From Salminus brasiliensis (Eukaryota; Chordata; Actinopteri; Characiformes; Bryconidae): a stretch of DNA of 64,000 bases. The stretch spans positions 27,982,625 through 28,046,624 of the forward strand of contig NC_132894.1 of NCBI RefSeq assembly GCF_030463535.1, read 5' to 3'. Below, piece by piece: positions 12,501-27,500 of this stretch. The number at the start of each line of letters is the position of its first letter. Within the stretch, counting starts at the first letter, position 1. The notes beneath the pieces are model-generated. The model saw nothing but the letters and a program-made list of their open reading frames with translations. It ran no database searches and had not been told where the DNA came from. Position numbers and translations under genes: made by a program.

Positions 12501-15500
12501 TATCACGTCTGATGCTACACTCCAGACATGGGGGTGGTCTATTTCGGTCAGCTAGGTCCAGGGTCTACACCAGGGCCGAGATAGGAAGTCCTTGGCCGAG
12601 CCAAGATGGAGACTCTATTCATAGGCGTGAGCACGAACGCGAGGAGCTGGAGGAAGCGCCTGCAAACTCCCGGAGTAAAAACACTTCCTGAAAACATCTT
12701 ACGGGGGTCAAACCTAAAGAACGTAGTGGGGAAAAACTACTCTCTGGCATGGCTGCACTGTGTCACAGTGAGAGCAAACGGTGAGGGTCCTGCGTGTAAT
12801 CTAGACAAAGCAGTTCCATGTTGCGGAGTTCAGACAGGAAAGTGATGTTAACCATATTTTGGACTCCACAGCCAAACTGTATATGTTTTGGCAGAGTATT
12901 GTCGCATGCACAGTACTGCTGGGGAAATTCTGCTGGCGTGGGTTATGCAATCCCACACACATGGTTCATTTTAGGGACTGGTATTTTTAGAAGGTCAAGA
13001 AGGATGTCTATAATTCGCCACAGGCCCTAGGGGGTGAGTAACATGGAGACACCAAAACTGAAAACGGAGACTTTCAAAGCCTCGGACTTGGCTTGCTGAT
13101 GATGCTCCAAATATGTAAGCAATTTAGATAAGCGGTGGATGGCCGTATCTCCAATTTGGCGAGTTAGCATAACGTGTCAATTATTTAAGCCATGCATATT
13201 CCGATGTGTAGCTCATACAGCTGTGTCTGCCTAGCTCTAGTCTTGCACGGTCCTTTGGGGAGATTTCTTCACTTGAGGCAAATAGTTGGGTCTTTTTAAA
13301 AAACATGATATAAATTAAAAGCACACAGACAGTTCCCCACATGCTTAGCCTTGAGTACTTCAATGTGAATGTCATGTACAAGCAAACATCCAGAAATCTT
13401 CAGGGATTTGGGAATACGCTCATGCTTTCGGTTCTAGTTCCAGTAATTAAGTGGGGAAACAATACCTATCGAGACGGATGAAACTTCGGGAAGTCTCCAG
13501 GAAGTTCTGATAGATACTCTTTATGGGTTCATGAGAAACAAATAAGATTGGATTTCATTTGACCATATTAGAAACAAATGAACAAGTGAACAATAGCGAC
13601 TAAAACACCTTCTCTTCTATTGTTCTCATAGACATACATTCCTGAAACGTCTCAGATACAGTGGTACCTAAAAAAAAAACAGGGTTTTCCAGAAACATAT
13701 GCTTGTGAAATGAGCAGCACAACAACTGAAAATCTCTTTAAAAGAGCTCTGTACGCTGTGACCAGTCGAGTGTAAACACTTTTGTCCTGGGCCAAAGCGA
13801 ATCACAATACCGACCTGCGTCACCTCAGCCCCCTGCCTGCGACCAGCGATAACACTTTAGTGGACAGGTGCTTCCTGTGGCCTGTTGAGAGCTTTACTCA
13901 AGCTCTTCTGCACTCCCTCCAATCAGTAAGCTTTCTTCTGTCCGTTTGTGTTCTTCACCTGACAAAACAAAGCTCTTCATACCGCGAGTTGGACAGAACC
14001 GACAACAGCAGCAGTCACGAGGCCCTGCCACTCCAGTGCTGGGCCAGGAAGGAGAAAGTGAACCCTCATTCTAACTGGAAGTGACTGGGCTTCCCCTGTG
14101 CTCTCTAAACAATAGATGACTAGTACACAACAGTCACTGACCTAGGCCTATAGCTTTACTATAGGTCTGTTTTTCTCTAGCAGCGACAGCAGGTGCTCTG
14201 TCCTTAAAGTGACAAAAACAAACTGGACCAAAATAGGCAGGAGACAGTAGCAAGGCTGTTCAGTCTTCAAAGAAGTGTTATTTTGGAATTATTGTCAAAG
14301 GCTATTAAAATCACCTGACTACGACACTGAACAGGGGAGTCCTGGTCAACAGGTCCAACAAATCCAAACAGACAAGCGGGGAGTTTTGCACACCCTCTAA
14401 TTACAAACTGACCAGACAGAGCTTTAAGTTAGGAGATTCCACTAATGCTTGAAATGCTTGCCAAAGAATGCTTAAAATATATACAGGGAAAACACAAAAA
14501 GGACTAGGTAAAAGGCTCAAAATTGGGGTTGGCCTTAAAAACTAGTATCTAGTGTTCAGACTATATATATTTACAGATGAATGAGGCTAATATATTACAT
14601 ATTTGTGGCCTCGATCTAACATGTTTAAAGACATACTAATCAAACAAGGCACCTACTCACTTCCCTGGGTTTGGCTTTCTCTCCTCTGATGTGTGTTCAG
14701 CTGCAGTTTGGTAGTCAGCCGAGGCAGCGCAGTAAAATTTTCGAGGGATCGGACGATGAAGACATTAGATGTTAAAAGCCGGTTGCCTAGCATTAGCTCT
14801 TAGGCTAGCGTGGTTCCTCACTTGCTCACCCCCAGCTTTTGCGTCGTCATGTGCAGAGTTTGAGCTCAACTACCATGGTCACAAGTCCTGGTACTTGCAG
14901 CAACTCATAATTCCTATAGCTAGAAGAGGCTAGCAGTTTATTATATATAAATTTAAAAAAAGGACACAACTATGCCAAGGAAAACACAGTTGGCCATTCT
15001 AGGGTACTCAAGTACTCAGGGTCTCCCTCAGGGTCAGCTGCTAGACAACTTTGTGTCATAAATGCTACACATAAGAGGCAATAGTGGACTATAACGTTTG
15101 TAGACATCAGGGGAGGCTTCTGAATGTGTGGCAAGGTTGGGAAGAAGCCATGGCCAAACTTGCATAACCAAGAAAAAACAAGCAAAAACCAAGGATGAGC
15201 ACATACCTGCCAAATGGTCTTTTTTATGGTTTAATTTTGAAGTTAGTTAAAATATGTTGAACAACATGCTAGACCTTGGAAATATGGGAAATATCACCAA
15301 CACATCTGTCCGGCTGCGTCATATTACAATGGTGAGCGTCCCAAAGGTGAAAATGTGTGTACTCTAAGCTAGACTCTTCGTAAGTTCTAGATGCAGGTTT
15401 TTTATCTACTCCGATGAAGCACAGAAAAGGTCAGTACCCAGTGAGACCGAGATCTCAGACAAAAACAAAGCTCCTGGACATGCGAGTGGTCATGCCAGAG

Positions 15501-18500
15501 ACTCGTTTGTTATCGTGTGCCAGCAAGTGTTGAATGGAGCTCGTTGGCTTGCTCTGAGTCAGGAAAACTGGCGTGAGGTTGTGACAGTGTTTCCCTTCGG
15601 CAGCCTGCAATGACAGGGGCAGGAAATAACAGGACGAAGTATGGACGAGCTCCCTGTCTTTCTGTTTGGTCATGCTTTGCTTGCAGTCACCATGCAATTC
15701 AAACACAGCATACTTCAGCACTGAAGTAAAGCGTCTGAGTGGTCGCACACTTGGTTTATTTATAACTAGCATTGTGTGCGGAGGAGGCAAGTGAGCGTGT
15801 GCGTTTTTTGCAATAACATATTTCTGGTCTTCGCAAATTATAGATGAAATGGGGAAAGAGGAGCCAATGAAGAACCGCCAAAGAAAGGGCATCTTCTAAA
15901 TCAGCAAGACGACCGAAGACAGCTGTTTGTCATGTCACGTTTCTGTGCACAAGCAGCAGCAATGCCAGCGCTGAAGTAAGAGATTCGGTTTCCAAAGTCA
16001 ATGAGCGGTTTTAAACCTGGTGGCGAAGGCTTCCTCGCTAACTTCCTGATGAGCTCATGGTGAAGCAGGCTGATTGTGTGAGGGGCCTCGCCACTTCCTC
16101 GGGGGCGTTGGATTTCTCATTACTCATGTGCACATCTTCCTGACAAACACATGATTCCATTCTCCCTCAGAAGGCATCCTGGCAGTTGGAATGCACTGTT
16201 TTGGGTTTCATTTTTTCTTGTTTAACAAACACTAAATGAAACAACGTGCTGCAAGGCATATCGGCATGGGCCACGTTAGCTGCCCAGCGACCATGACTCC
16301 AGCTTACCACCAGGGGGGTCAGCAAGCACTGACGGTGGACGCTGGCACTCAAACTGTTCATTAAATCATAAGCTCGATATAGGCGTCCTGGGGTAGGAGA
16401 TTACTTGAAACACAATCCAGTGGCCCTCTGTCCCCAAATTAAGCAGGGGGGTGGGGGGTGGGGGACAAAGGGGCTCGACTGGACAGACAGCCAATGCTGC
16501 ACAGACCATGTAACAACTGTTTACACATTTTCGGAATAACTCTCGGCCTCCTTCCCGGAAGTGCGTGCCACATTCCAGATTACAACAGGGAATCGGGAGG
16601 GAAGAGAGCAGTTCAAGAAGTCAAAGTCGGCAGACAAGCGAGATGACACAAACGTTTACAATCTGCCCCGTGCTGAGAGGTCAAATTCCTTCATTGAAGG
16701 ATGTCGGGCCCCAAAAAGGAATGTTGCGTTTCATCACAGTCCTCGCAAAACAAAGCAGGCATAAGAGGATTCCATCAGTTTTACTGTCAGTGACTGGAGT
16801 GAGACTTCAAAGAATGTGTCTTTGCATCCTTTTGGTCATCATTAGACTAATTATCTTCTAGTACACTCTATTAATTGAGCTGTGACTGGATTTCAAGAGA
16901 ATTAAAAAAACAAACATGAAAGGCCACCTCATCACTATTATACTCCAACACCAGGAGGATGAAGACTAGCACGTCTCATCCAACACATGTAAAGCCCACC
17001 TCTTTTCGAACTGCTGCCAATGCAGCGTCACTAGTTAGCCAGCACGGCTCCCCATCGTGGTTAACCAACATCACAGGAGGAGTAACTTGGGGAGGAAGTG
17101 CCATCCACCCACCCCTGACAGAGCTAGGCCAATTGTGCTCTCTTGGACTCTTGGGCTCCTGAAGGTATTTGAACCAGCAATCCTCGGATCATAGCGGCAG
17201 TGCCTTACTTGGAGTCCCTTAAGTAAGTTTTTCAAAAATGAAAATAATACACTGCTATAAGCAGAAGTTCATGTAGGGGATGGTGATGTGGCAGAAAACA
17301 AATCATATAACATCTCATAATTTCTTTGTTGCGAATTGATCAACCGGAATCAGAATTTGGTAAAGGACTCCTAAAATATGAGGTAAAACATACATTGGCG
17401 TTTGTCTTCTAGGGGAAAAGGGAAGTGTTTTATTTCAAGCCCATGAGTCAGGAGCTATATTAATTCACTTTAGATGGTCAGTAAAAAATAAAACCAGGTT
17501 TCAGTTTAGAAGCTTAAAGGCACTGCAGGCTGAAACCTCAAAGCCACAGTGCTTGAGGAGGCGTCAATAAATCTGTCTCAGTCCCAGCCTGTTGACACAG
17601 AAGTGGACTTGTAGGCTAACGTAAGCATAAAACACAGAAACAGTGTCCTGAGGAGAAGCTGACATCCATCAAACTCCTCTCGTGTCTTAGGGCTCTTAGA
17701 AACACACGAATGCTTGCCTTCTGTTGTGCCTCGTTTCCATGGGATGCTTGGCACACGGCCTAAGGCTAGTCCAGGTTTCGGTGAAGAGCATGGGCTGGCT
17801 GTTTGTACCTGGGTGTCAATAAACATGACTCGTGTGCCAGTCAGTCAGTTTTTATGATCCAAAACCACAGTGAGCCTTGAATGACTTGCCTGAGGCTGTT
17901 GCTAAAGTAGGCAGGTACGAGCTGCTGTCTAGAGGGAAGCATGTCAGGACAAGAACCCAGCCATACCTGTTACACGCAGGAAAAACAGTTAAAGAGAAAA
18001 GTTTCTACAGTCACAGCTGATTGCCTTCATCCATCAACATCCTCACTTACCGTTAGTCCTTAGAACACAACTGTGCTCATCATTCCCCCAATGTTACTTA
18101 CGCACATATCCCATGGGTTTAAAAACAATAATCATTTTTTAAGGAAATTAGATACAGGACAATGTTTTTGCATGGAGGAAGGAAAAGGTCAAAAGACAAA
18201 AAGTGAAAACTCAGATTCCAAGAGTGAAGTTCAAACTGTGAGCAAAAGACAAAGAAAATGGGACCTCCAACAACCCTGCAAGATCTGATAAACAGCCCTT
18301 ATCTTTAAAAAAGGGGAGAAAAAAATAAAAAAATAAAAAAATCAAGCTTCACTTTTGCTTCAGATCTTTCTGTGCATCCTTTCACTGTGAGAAGACAAGT
18401 CAACGCTGGATCTGAAAGGATGTGAAGCTGATCAAGAAGCTCTTAGTCAGAAAAGCAAACAAACAAAAAGAGTAACATCTGCAGAACATGAATCACATAG

Positions 18501-21500
18501 ATAACCGGCTACTGGAGTCCGGACCTCAACATCCTTGACTGGATTTGGAATTACTTGGGTGGTAAGAAACTGAAAATGCTCCAACTTGAGGCAATGGGGA
18601 AGAAAAACCTTCCTGCAGATTTCCGGTGGACACTTTGAAGCGAGTGGTGCGGTGCAATGGATAACAGCACAACCTACCAGTGAGCTACCACATCATTAAG
18701 AGTCTTCTTACCAGGGATGCACCAATCTCATACTAGGACCAGATATCAGGCCTAATGCTAACAACATTAGGATTTTTTTTTTTGACACTAAATTTTGTGA
18801 CAAACAACAATTCAGTTTATTTATGTCAGTTAATTTCTTATGGTTTATTTTACAAAGTTAATAAAGTGATGATAAAGTCAATCTTCGTGCCTTGGTGTCT
18901 CTCCCACATGGTGAGATACAAGGTTTATTAATTCAACAATGACATATCAGCATCAGGTATCAATATTAGATATCAGAACAGAAAATGTCAGATCGGCGCA
19001 TCTCTACTCCTGGCCCAACTCTGAAATACAAATAACCTTGCAAGTTGCTCTGGATAAGAGTGTCAGCTGAATGCTACTCGCGTAAATGTAAAAGAACGTA
19101 AGGTAAAGTGTGGACACAATTAATACTGACTGTTTTACCTGAAAGGCAAGTAAATAAGGAGTGGTCTCTGACTTTTGCACAGTAATGTATGTTTAATAGT
19201 AGTGGTCATCCATTTTTCTCAAGACAACATCCAACCTTATTTTCCCTTTTATAAGGTCAACTGGGCTTTGGCTATTCCATTTAGCAGGCCTCTGTGAAGT
19301 TCACTGCCACAGGATACACTCCACTGGCCTTTACGTATCAAACAACCTCACGTTAAACTTCACTTTGGGCCATTAACAAAGACTACACAGCTCCGAGAGA
19401 AAGAACAGGACCCACTGAGGACTGAGGCTGTTCCTGCAAAACCAAAGTTCAAATGATGTAAAGTTACACACCAAAGACGTTTAAAAATCAAACACAGAGT
19501 TCAGCTAAGGACCACAAGCTACATGAATAACACTGAGCTGTTTTTTTAATCAAGTACACAAATGTTTTCATGGAGACAAGACAAAGGCATGTAAAGACAG
19601 ACTGGTGTTTGCGGTCTGGTAGTAATTGAGTAACGTTGCTTTTTCAGACTTGAACTCTGAGACTCTGAGCAATGCATGACTCCTACCCTTGTGTATATAA
19701 CTAATAGGCTCTGTATTAGGGCTCTGTATCTAGCAGTGTGCACGTTGCCAGTGAAGGGACAATGTTTGAGATCATTGTTCTGGAAGGAGCGGTTAGCCTC
19801 AGTACTTTCCTGTACTGCTGTTTAAGTAAACTATATCTGAATGACCATGAAAACCTATGAAAAACTACGATAACAAACAGGCCAACCAGTTCAAGCACTG
19901 CACTTAATAAATCAGTGCTCATCTATGAAGGAATTCCAATCATTCCTCAAAATCAATAATGCAATTTAACATCTTCCAGTATGACATTTGGTTGTAAATT
20001 TAAATTTCATATTGTGGAGCTTCAGAGCATTGAATTCCAACTGGGCATTCACTCAACCTACGCTTTGGGGATTTACCAGAAAGACACTTCTAGGTCATAA
20101 AACTTCATACTTTGGCATTTCAATAAATCAGTGAATTAGGCTGAATGACAACAATGTCATTTAAACAGACTGTGTCTTAAATAGCATAATTTGAGACATA
20201 TGGTATATGGAGCGCTCTTCGCTCAAAACTGGAATGAAGTCACTATGGAGAAATGTTATGAAAACCATATCTGTGCAAAACACAAGTGTCCACAACATAT
20301 GACTGATCATCCCAATGATGTCAGTGATTAGAAGGTAAATGTGCCAAATCATTACGACAGGAAATAAACAAACAAACTCAAAAACATGAATCAACTGTAA
20401 TATTATTAGTGGCGAGGGCAAGGCCGAGCATGTCTGCTGCCTGGCAATGTGGCCAAGTTTGAAAAGACCTCAGTCTTTACCCTTACCCTCCTGTGTGTGT
20501 TGGGAGCCTTGCTAGTGCTAGGAGAAACTACGGATAAGTGGGTTAACAGGCAGTACCAAATTGGGAGAAAAAAGGAAAATAACTTTGCTATTGTAGATAA
20601 AAGTCTGGGCACTGCAATACCTAGTCAGATTTTTGAACACATGTAATTTGTAGGAATTCCTACAAAAGGAACATACATTATTGACCTCAATATGAATTTT
20701 ATAAATGATAACGTACTTGTGTACAGGTGTGTGGAGCCAAGCATTCCCTGAAAATGCTAACATAACAAAAATACAGTTAGAAGTGAATGCAAATAAACAA
20801 AACCAAAAGATTAAAAAATTATGTTAAATGGTATTGGTAAGGTGTGTTAATTCTGACCGAACACACTTTGAACATACACATGCGTTTCACTAAAGCACGA
20901 AAATGACACACAAACAAAACTAAAGTACAAGAAGACCAAATTACCACAGTACCAAAACTGGGCTGGGGAACAGTGCCCGGAATGATGTACAATCAGTTCT
21001 AGGACGCTTTTGATGAAGTTGTGTGCTTAATATTTAAATTCTATAAAATACACATTGATAAAATCACATTCAAACATTCAGACAGTGATGCATCAGTTGT
21101 CGACAGCACGGTCCACTCAGACTCGAAAATGGGAAACGAGTGAATAATTAAGAAGAACAGGAAAGTAAAAAAAAAATTAATTTGATCAGTTAAGAGAAAG
21201 AAAGAGATCCCTCTCATGACTAAGGCCAGGCAAATGTCACTGTTTATGCGACGCTGAGTAGCCCTGTAGGTTGTTTGTAATGGCTGTTAGCCGTAGTGGA
21301 CAAATCTCATCTCATCATGATTCATGAGATTGCACTTGGTCACGGAGCTTATGGGTCTCCACTCTTTATCCCCATCCTGTTGACGGTCTCTGGCAGATCT
21401 AAGCACTGAATAATGAGCGCGTTTCAGATGACGAGAGTTTTCAATAAGCTAAACAGTCGTGCAAAGGTTCAAAATAGCAGGCGAAAGAGCAGAGCTGGCC

Positions 21501-24500
21501 CAGTTCCTCCGAGATTGAAAACACCTTTGGAGACAAAAGTTGTAAATATGTTTGGGGAGGAAGAGGAGGGCACATTTTTTCCCCTTTTTTAATTTGGAAC
21601 ATTCCTCATCTGTGGTTATTTAGTTTGCTGGGGGCTGCTTTGACCACAAGATGCTTTTCGTGCTTGGTCTCATCCGCTTTGTTTTATCTATTCCCATGCG
21701 AAATCCTAGAAGTAATTTTCATAGTGCAACAAAAGTCTGCAAATAATAATGGTTTACAGACCACCCCTTCCCAAAAAAAGCCAACTGCCAGTTAAACACT
21801 ACAGAGTATCTTCAATAAAACTACAAAGCTGGAATTCCAGTAATTCCACAAGTGTGACCATCTTCGCTGGAAACTTTCGACCCCCAGCAACTAATTTACT
21901 TCATTTCTATGAATTGTTAGGCCTACATGTGGTGAATGGGGGGGGGTGCGGAAGAAAATATTAACATATGAGCGCAATTAACATAATTAAAATGTTTATA
22001 TTTTCTTGAACCAATAAGTTGAGGCACACAATTCACTCAAAGCGAGAGCAGATTTATCATTAACAGGATGTGGAGACGTCTAGATTCCTGACATGCAAAG
22101 ACATATAAAACATCGCAAATCAGCAGAAACGGCACACAGCAACAAAACACAATAAGAACCAGGGGGCACAACTTGCGAGACCAACAACATCTGGAGACGC
22201 CGGGATGTTTGGCTGAACAGACAGAGAGGAATCTATATTTAGGAGCCGTCCACATGTTGGTGAAAGGCTTTTGGAACGATGCTCTGTGGATGCAATCATG
22301 CCGTGTGCCTCGATGGCCATTATAAACGGCCTGTGTTGCATTTCTGCTGGGACCGGGGCCACTGACAGGACCTGTGACTAACAGGGACACAGAGACAACT
22401 CTGCTCTATAAATACAACAAACTGCTTGCTTCTAATTTGTAATGATGACGGAGTGTTCAAGGGAGATGGAACAGAGTTTGTAGGGCTAGTCTAGAAAAAA
22501 AATCTCTTAACCATAGAGGAAATTACAGCAGCAGAGGTGTGTCCTAAGCCCTATCAGGACGAGATCAGTTTGACATGGGAAGGTGGGGTAATGTAATTAT
22601 TAGAGTTCCTCCTTGATTTTAGTCCTGTCCGACTAAAATGCACCATGTCAGTCATCTGTACGGACTGCCTGCTTATAATCGATAAAGATTGGGGGGTGGT
22701 GTCTCAAGGTCAACTATGCTGTCTTGGAGTCCCAGCAATGGATGGCTGAGGCGTCACCAGGTATCCAGCCAGCAATCTCCTAGAGATGGAGCCAACACTT
22801 AGACAGTTGTGCCACCCAGGATTCCCAGTGGAGACATCACATGCCTCATTGTTGCTCTGACCAGGTTGTTTCAGGGCCTAATGCTTAATGTTACAAAACC
22901 CAGAAATGAATTTATTGTTCTTTTAATTATAACAGGAGAAACCATTTGAACCGCGGTGTACAGTTCTTGCAAAATATCCACAACACTGCTTGAACTAAAT
23001 ACTTTGTTGTAGTTATTCCTTTGTTGTTTCACATGATTTGTTTGTTTGTTTCTTGCCAATATAAATAATGGAGTAATACTCAATGAATCAATTATTTCAA
23101 ACATTTCAGGAAATAATTGCTGATATTATTTAGCTTTATCGACTCTTTCATCTTTTGATATTAAACCCAACTGTATTCAGTATATAAAGAAAACAAAGGG
23201 ACTGCTGTTGCTTATACAACAGCTCTATTCAATAGCGTATGCATTCCTAAAATTGCTAAATAAATTACAAAAAGCTCTTGAAGCACTCAGAATCGGGGTT
23301 GACCCACATTACGCAATCTGTTGGCTGGCCAGGCGTTCCACCACCTGCTCAGAGGGCCGGTCTATATCTACCAAATGAAGCTCCCCTGACAGGCCAAGAC
23401 CTGAGCAATATATCTAAAAGCACCTAGCTTCTCTCTATTCTCATTCCCACGCAGAGATCCATGGCAAAGTACAAGGGGAGTTTGAAAGAGTACAATCATG
23501 TCTTACAAATGGGATTTTGTAATAATCAGGAATGTCCCATTATCAGGAATGCATCAGCAGCACCATCAAAGGACACTGCTTATTAGTTAGGAGAAATGCT
23601 TTGTATGGGGTTTGGTATGGGGTATGGTATGGTAATCTCAATATGCAATATATTTGGTTACATATATCTTTGCCACTTCAGTAAAATCCATTCCTTGTTG
23701 TATTTCATCTGCTCCACTGACCATATAGGAGCACTCCGCAGTTCTATAATTCCAGACTTTAGTCCTTTTGTTTCTCTGCATACTCTGTTAGCCTCCTTTC
23801 ACCCTGTGTTCATCAATGGTCAGGACCCCACACAGCAGGTATTATTTGGGTGGAGGGTCATTCTCAGCACTGCAGGGACACCGACTGACATGGTGGTGGT
23901 GTTTTAGTGTTTGTTGGGCTGGTACGAGTGGATCAGACAGCAGTGCTGCTGCAGGGGTTTTTAAGCACCTCAGCGTCACTGCTGGACTGAGAATAGCCCC
24001 CCAACCAGAAGTATTTGGACAGTGACCAAGCCATCAAGGTGTGTACTTATAAAAATAAAAACAATTGGCCGCTACAGTTTCATGGCTTGGTGGGGCCAAA
24101 GTCCACTGAGAAAGTCATGAACTTCAATACAGGGGTTTACTTGAAGACGCAAACCACTGGTAACACTCAAGAACAAAAAGGCGCATATATCAGCAGAGAC
24201 GTGTGTTAAGTCCTCTCCTAGTGTAGGACACGAACGAGCGGGTTAACTGGCAGTACCAAATTAGGAGAAAAAGGGAAAAAAAACTGACAAACAAATACAA
24301 AGGGAACACATATTCCAGTTTAGACTGCTGCTAGAAACATTACAAAGTCCAAAACAATAAAAAAAAACAAAAAAAAACAAGATAAACTGGAATTAACTGG
24401 AAGCAATAATCATCATCTGTCAAACCTGGTGGAGGCACTGTAACAGCATGGGCATGTATAGCTGGAAATGAAACTTGGTCACTGGTGTTTACTGGTGTTA

Positions 24501-27500
24501 TGACAGCTAATAGAAGACAGAAGTGGCATGAAGCATTTAAATGTGTATAGAGCTATACTTTCTCTTGGGATTTAGTCAAATGCTGCAAACTGATAGGACG
24601 GTGCTCCACAAATCGAATGTTCTTAAAAGGCATTAATCACCGGACCTCAACCCATTTGAGCATGCTATTCACCCACAAACAAGCAGCAACTGAAGGTGGC
24701 GGTATTAATGGACTGGTTAAACATTTGGTGATGTCCATGGATTCTAGATTTCAGATCATCGTTAACTATCCAAGTATGTTCTACATATTTTTAGACAACG
24801 ATGAAAAGTTTGTCTAATTGCTTTTAAGCCTGTGAAAATGGAGGAACTGTGTAAATAATGGCTGCTATTCCTAAATAGTTCAAACAATGTAGTTGTGAAT
24901 CCCCTTAAATCCACTCAGGTTCGACATATGAAAATAGTGTCACTGTCCAAATACTTATGGACCTGACTGTAGATATAGTTCCAATTTCTGCAATTTATAA
25001 ATGTCCATGTATCATGGATTGTGTATTTATGGAAATTTTGTTATGGCTCTTCAAGTGCCTTAGGAGTAACAGATGTTTGAAATTATCGGGCGAGTCTCAA
25101 AAAGCGGGTTTGAAAGATTAACTCTCACATCATCACATGAGCATGACTTCCTCGGGTGTGTAATTGCAGCCTGTCAGTCAGAGTCAGAAGAGAGTCTGCA
25201 TTGCGACAAAAGAGAAATTCAATTTGACATGTGAGTTGTTCAGGCCAGAAAGGTTTCATCCGAGGGTGAATTTGCTTCCAAGCTGGTGATTTTTCTCCAA
25301 CGCACGTTGAGAACAACAAGTCCTGCAAGATGTTTGGAAGGAAAGGAAGCAGCGAAGGTAGACTCCAGACCCCAATAATGACTGATGGAAAGCAGATTTT
25401 AGAGTAATCCCTGCTGTTATTCCTACACAGTGTAGCGTGAAACAGGTTGATGACAACTAGCTCACCATCTCAACGGTTCATGTCCTGTCAAAGTGGCTGA
25501 ACAAAGCCTAAGAAGTCCCTTTGCTGAAAACGTCCGGCTCAGGACAGCTCGCGGTTAATCACAGTATGTCTTGGTAAACAAATAAACAAACAAGGAGATC
25601 TCAGCGGCCTGAGGCGGGCGATGTGAGCTTCTGAACCCGAGGGCAGAGACTGGTTTACTGCTACTGTTGCTCTGGAGATTTACAGCTTGTTCTCCTTCGG
25701 CTCAGATAAGCAAATATTTGGTCCTGAGCTGGGATGATTTGTGCCTCTGGGTAATTGGTCCCCGGTCTGGAGTCTGAAGTTTAGACCCCCCAGTCTGACC
25801 TAGAGGCAGCCAGGGAGTGATCTCCCTGATACTGACCTTATATGGAGTGTGCAGACACCCAGCAGAGCCATGATGATAAGAGGCTGGATGGGCACACTCC
25901 CCCTCATGCAGAGTGAGACAAGAGCATGGAATTCTCCAATTAGCGTAAATGAAGGGGTTGGAACAAACTTTCGAGTAAACAACCAACATCCATTTGTATT
26001 TGCTGACAGAGGAAATGCAGATAGGAGTTCCTGAGGATGTGGGAACACAGTGGGGATATCTTCATGGAGGCGTACATTTTTTTATTATTATTTATTTTTT
26101 TTTACATCCATTATCCTTTTTAAAGAAGCCATCCGTTTGAAAAGTTATATACAGGGTTCCACCCAACTTTTCCCACCAGCTCCATTTTAGTTATTTTCCA
26201 TGACTTCCATGACCATTGATGACAGCACATATACATACATAGTTCTTAGATTATAGGCCTACTGTTTGCACCAAGTACTATATGCATTTTTCAATACAGA
26301 TCCTTCTGTAAATCCAGAGCTGTCCTTGTAGATGGACAGTCTAGTGTTCTTTTGGTTAAATATTAAGGTTAAATAGTGTAGTGTGGCTCTGACAATGTGG
26401 CTGGAATGTAAGTCAGGTTGCAAGTTTATGTGTCTATATGACAGCATCAAAACTTCTAAATAAATAAAATATAATAATAATAATAAAATAATTTATTTGA
26501 ACTAATAAACTTAGACATCATTGGCTAAAATATGCAATACCAGTGGCTCAGTAGCCATGACCTCACTAATACATTAAGGGCATTTTAGCAATTTTCTAAT
26601 TTATCAGGTTTTTCCCCATGACTGGAAAACAAGTTTCTAAATTTCGGAATTTTTCGGATATTCCAGGACATGCAGGAACCCAGACTATAGCCAGACTTCC
26701 ATCTTAATTGACTTCACATGTGACAGCAAGAGAGTTCCTACAGCTTCATCAGGTACAGTTCTTAACATGTTTGACAGATTTAGAACATCATGAAGAGCTT
26801 TTTAATCACTTAATCACAAGCAGGTGAGACTTCATAGGTGACTGCCAAGACCATGCCAAGGCATGACACCAGCCCAGGCCACTTATGAAATTAGATCACA
26901 TGTTGTAGGCAGGTTCTACTACTCACCATCTCCACACCCGGAGGGAATGCCGTGCCATCCCAGTCCTTTTTGGGGAAGCGCTGGATGATTCTGCCACTTC
27001 CCTCTCCTGAACCTGGAGAAAGAAAAAATGCACAGTATGATGGTGAGAATGATGTTTTTAATTCACAAAGTCCACTGTTCATTATTTCATTATTCCAGTA
27101 ACAATGAAGTAACTGAAGAAAGAAAGCAAGAGATCACATATTACAGGCAACCCTGCAATTCCTACATACTGCAACAAGAAAAAAGGAAGTACCACGGGCC
27201 ATGTCAGGATAATCCCCCTACACAAAAGGCTGTAACGTGTGCTCACTATTCCAGACTTCAGAACTGGCACGTAAACTCCTCACGCATTCTTTCTGGTGCT
27301 TCCTGTAGTCCAAAACCTATCTTTCTTGGTCATTTCCTTCATGGAGACATGGAGTTGTGTTTGCGTAGCTTAGAACCCCCAATCTAATCTACCGTCCCCA
27401 AGGCCTCGTGTTCAGTGGAATCCTTTCAGAAATTCGGAACAATTCTGCCTGTTACAGTATCATATTTAAGACACATAAGCTTATTCTAATACTGCAAAAT

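Larger units (their letters stand above)
8064..26926 (-). other. sbf2: sbf2 intron 2
   Basis: An 18.9-kb intron. Recognised contents are a possible MITE near 8.64-9.26 kb, tRNA-derived SINE pieces near 17.0 and 22.7 kb, a Tc1-like scrap, a SINE and its nested hAT-type element at 18.5-19.1 kb, a small repeated block at 20.5 and 24.2 kb, a dispersed repeat at 23.7-24.0 kb, a Tc1-like relic at 24.0-25.0 kb and a MITE at 26.15-26.68 kb. In 9.3-16.9 kb, 19.1-20.5 kb, 20.6-22.7 kb and 25.0-26.1 kb I see no gene or clear element; the open frames there are short and unconserved-looking. Confidence 0.8.
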
